5,330 nt of DNA from Candidatus Eiseniibacteriota bacterium (GTDB taxonomy: Bacteria > Eisenbacteria > RBG-16-71-46 > CAIMUX01 > WJJG01), in NCBI GenBank assembly GCA_016867695.1, contig VGIY01000193.1, positions 1 to 5,330 on the forward strand. Reading direction: 5' to 3'. Positions 5,288 to 5,330 of this stretch are shown piece after piece. Under the pieces are notes generated by a model that worked only from the letters and a program-made list of their open reading frames with translations, did no database searches and was not told where the DNA came from. The first letter of the stretch is position 1; each line of letters opens with the position of its first letter. The position numbers and the translations under genes were made by a program.

Positions 5288-5330
5288 GCCGGGGTGGTGG
5301 AACTGGTAGACACGCACGTTTGAGGGGCGT
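5288..5330 (+). tRNA. tRNA-Leu(GAG), 5' half (3' end beyond the window)
   Basis: The 5' acceptor strand is GCCGGGG (5288-5294), then T8 and a D-arm GTGG ... GGTAGACAC typical of leucine tRNAs, closely resembling E. coli leuU. The anticodon stem CACGT (5315-5319) pairs with GCGT (5327-5330) plus an expected G at the first base outside the window. The loop is TTGAGGG (5320-5326), placing anticodon GAG at 5322-5324, which reads CUC/CUU leucine codons; CTC is frequent in the genes here. The long variable arm, T arm and 3' acceptor strand lie outside the window. Leucine tRNA following secG matches the order known from E. coli (secG-leuU). Confidence 0.92.

Noticed and set aside
4697..5317. Minus-strand open frame across secG and the spacer (206 codons)
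   Set aside because: It runs over the secG repeat and into the tRNA gene, has no ribosome site or domain, and is explained by base composition.
1..5330. Mobile element, CRISPR array, toxin-antitoxin or defence system
   Set aside because: No transposase or integrase motifs, no spaced short repeats beyond the secG duplication, and all reading space is filled by housekeeping or envelope genes of uniform composition.

Overview
The window is a very GC-rich (about 70% or more by eye), gene-dense bacterial segment with every supported gene on the + strand. A PorV/PorQ-type outer-membrane protein sits directly after a protein tail resembling type IX-style C-terminal sorting domains, and a GWxTD-type secreted protein follows. 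This combination suggests a high-GC member of the FCB (Fibrobacteres-Chlorobi-Bacteroidetes) side of the tree, for example an Eisenbacteria-, Krumholzibacteriota- or Latescibacterota-like lineage, probably uncultured. This is an inference from gene content; there is no rRNA or marker phylogeny here to settle it.

Layout: (1) bases 1-132 are the last 43 codons of a large secreted protein with a beta-sandwich, sorting-signal-like C-terminus. (2) 177-1115 is a PorV/PorQ-family outer-membrane beta-barrel protein with a signal peptide. (3) 1124-2695 is a GWxTD-domain-like exported protein with an uncertain start and a strong hairpin within its first codons. (4) 2708-3898 is phosphoglycerate kinase (pgk). 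(5) 3910-4677 is triosephosphate isomerase (tpiA). (6) 4736-5179 is the Sec translocon subunit SecG with an unusually long, repeat-bearing tail, behind its own candidate promoter overlapping the tpiA stop codon. (7) 5288 to the window end is the 5' half of tRNA-Leu(GAG), after a 108-base spacer containing GC-rich hairpins.

Genes 2 to 5 are spaced by only 8, 12 and 11 bases, so they look like one transcription unit that joins envelope/secretion proteins to two lower-glycolysis enzymes. The pgk-tpiA-secG-tRNA-Leu end is an ordinary, widely seen housekeeping neighbourhood (E. coli also has secG followed by a GAG-anticodon leucine tRNA, leuU). The left end is the more lineage-specific part: a likely secreted cargo beside a PorV-like protein, which in Bacteroidetes is the outer-membrane shuttle of the type IX system, plus a GWxTD protein. 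I see no mobile element, CRISPR array, toxin-antitoxin pair or defence system, and nothing that I would call a clearly new system. The best leads are the cargo/PorV pairing, the hairpin at the head of the GWxTD gene, the degenerate GWxTD motif, and the expanded SecG tail.
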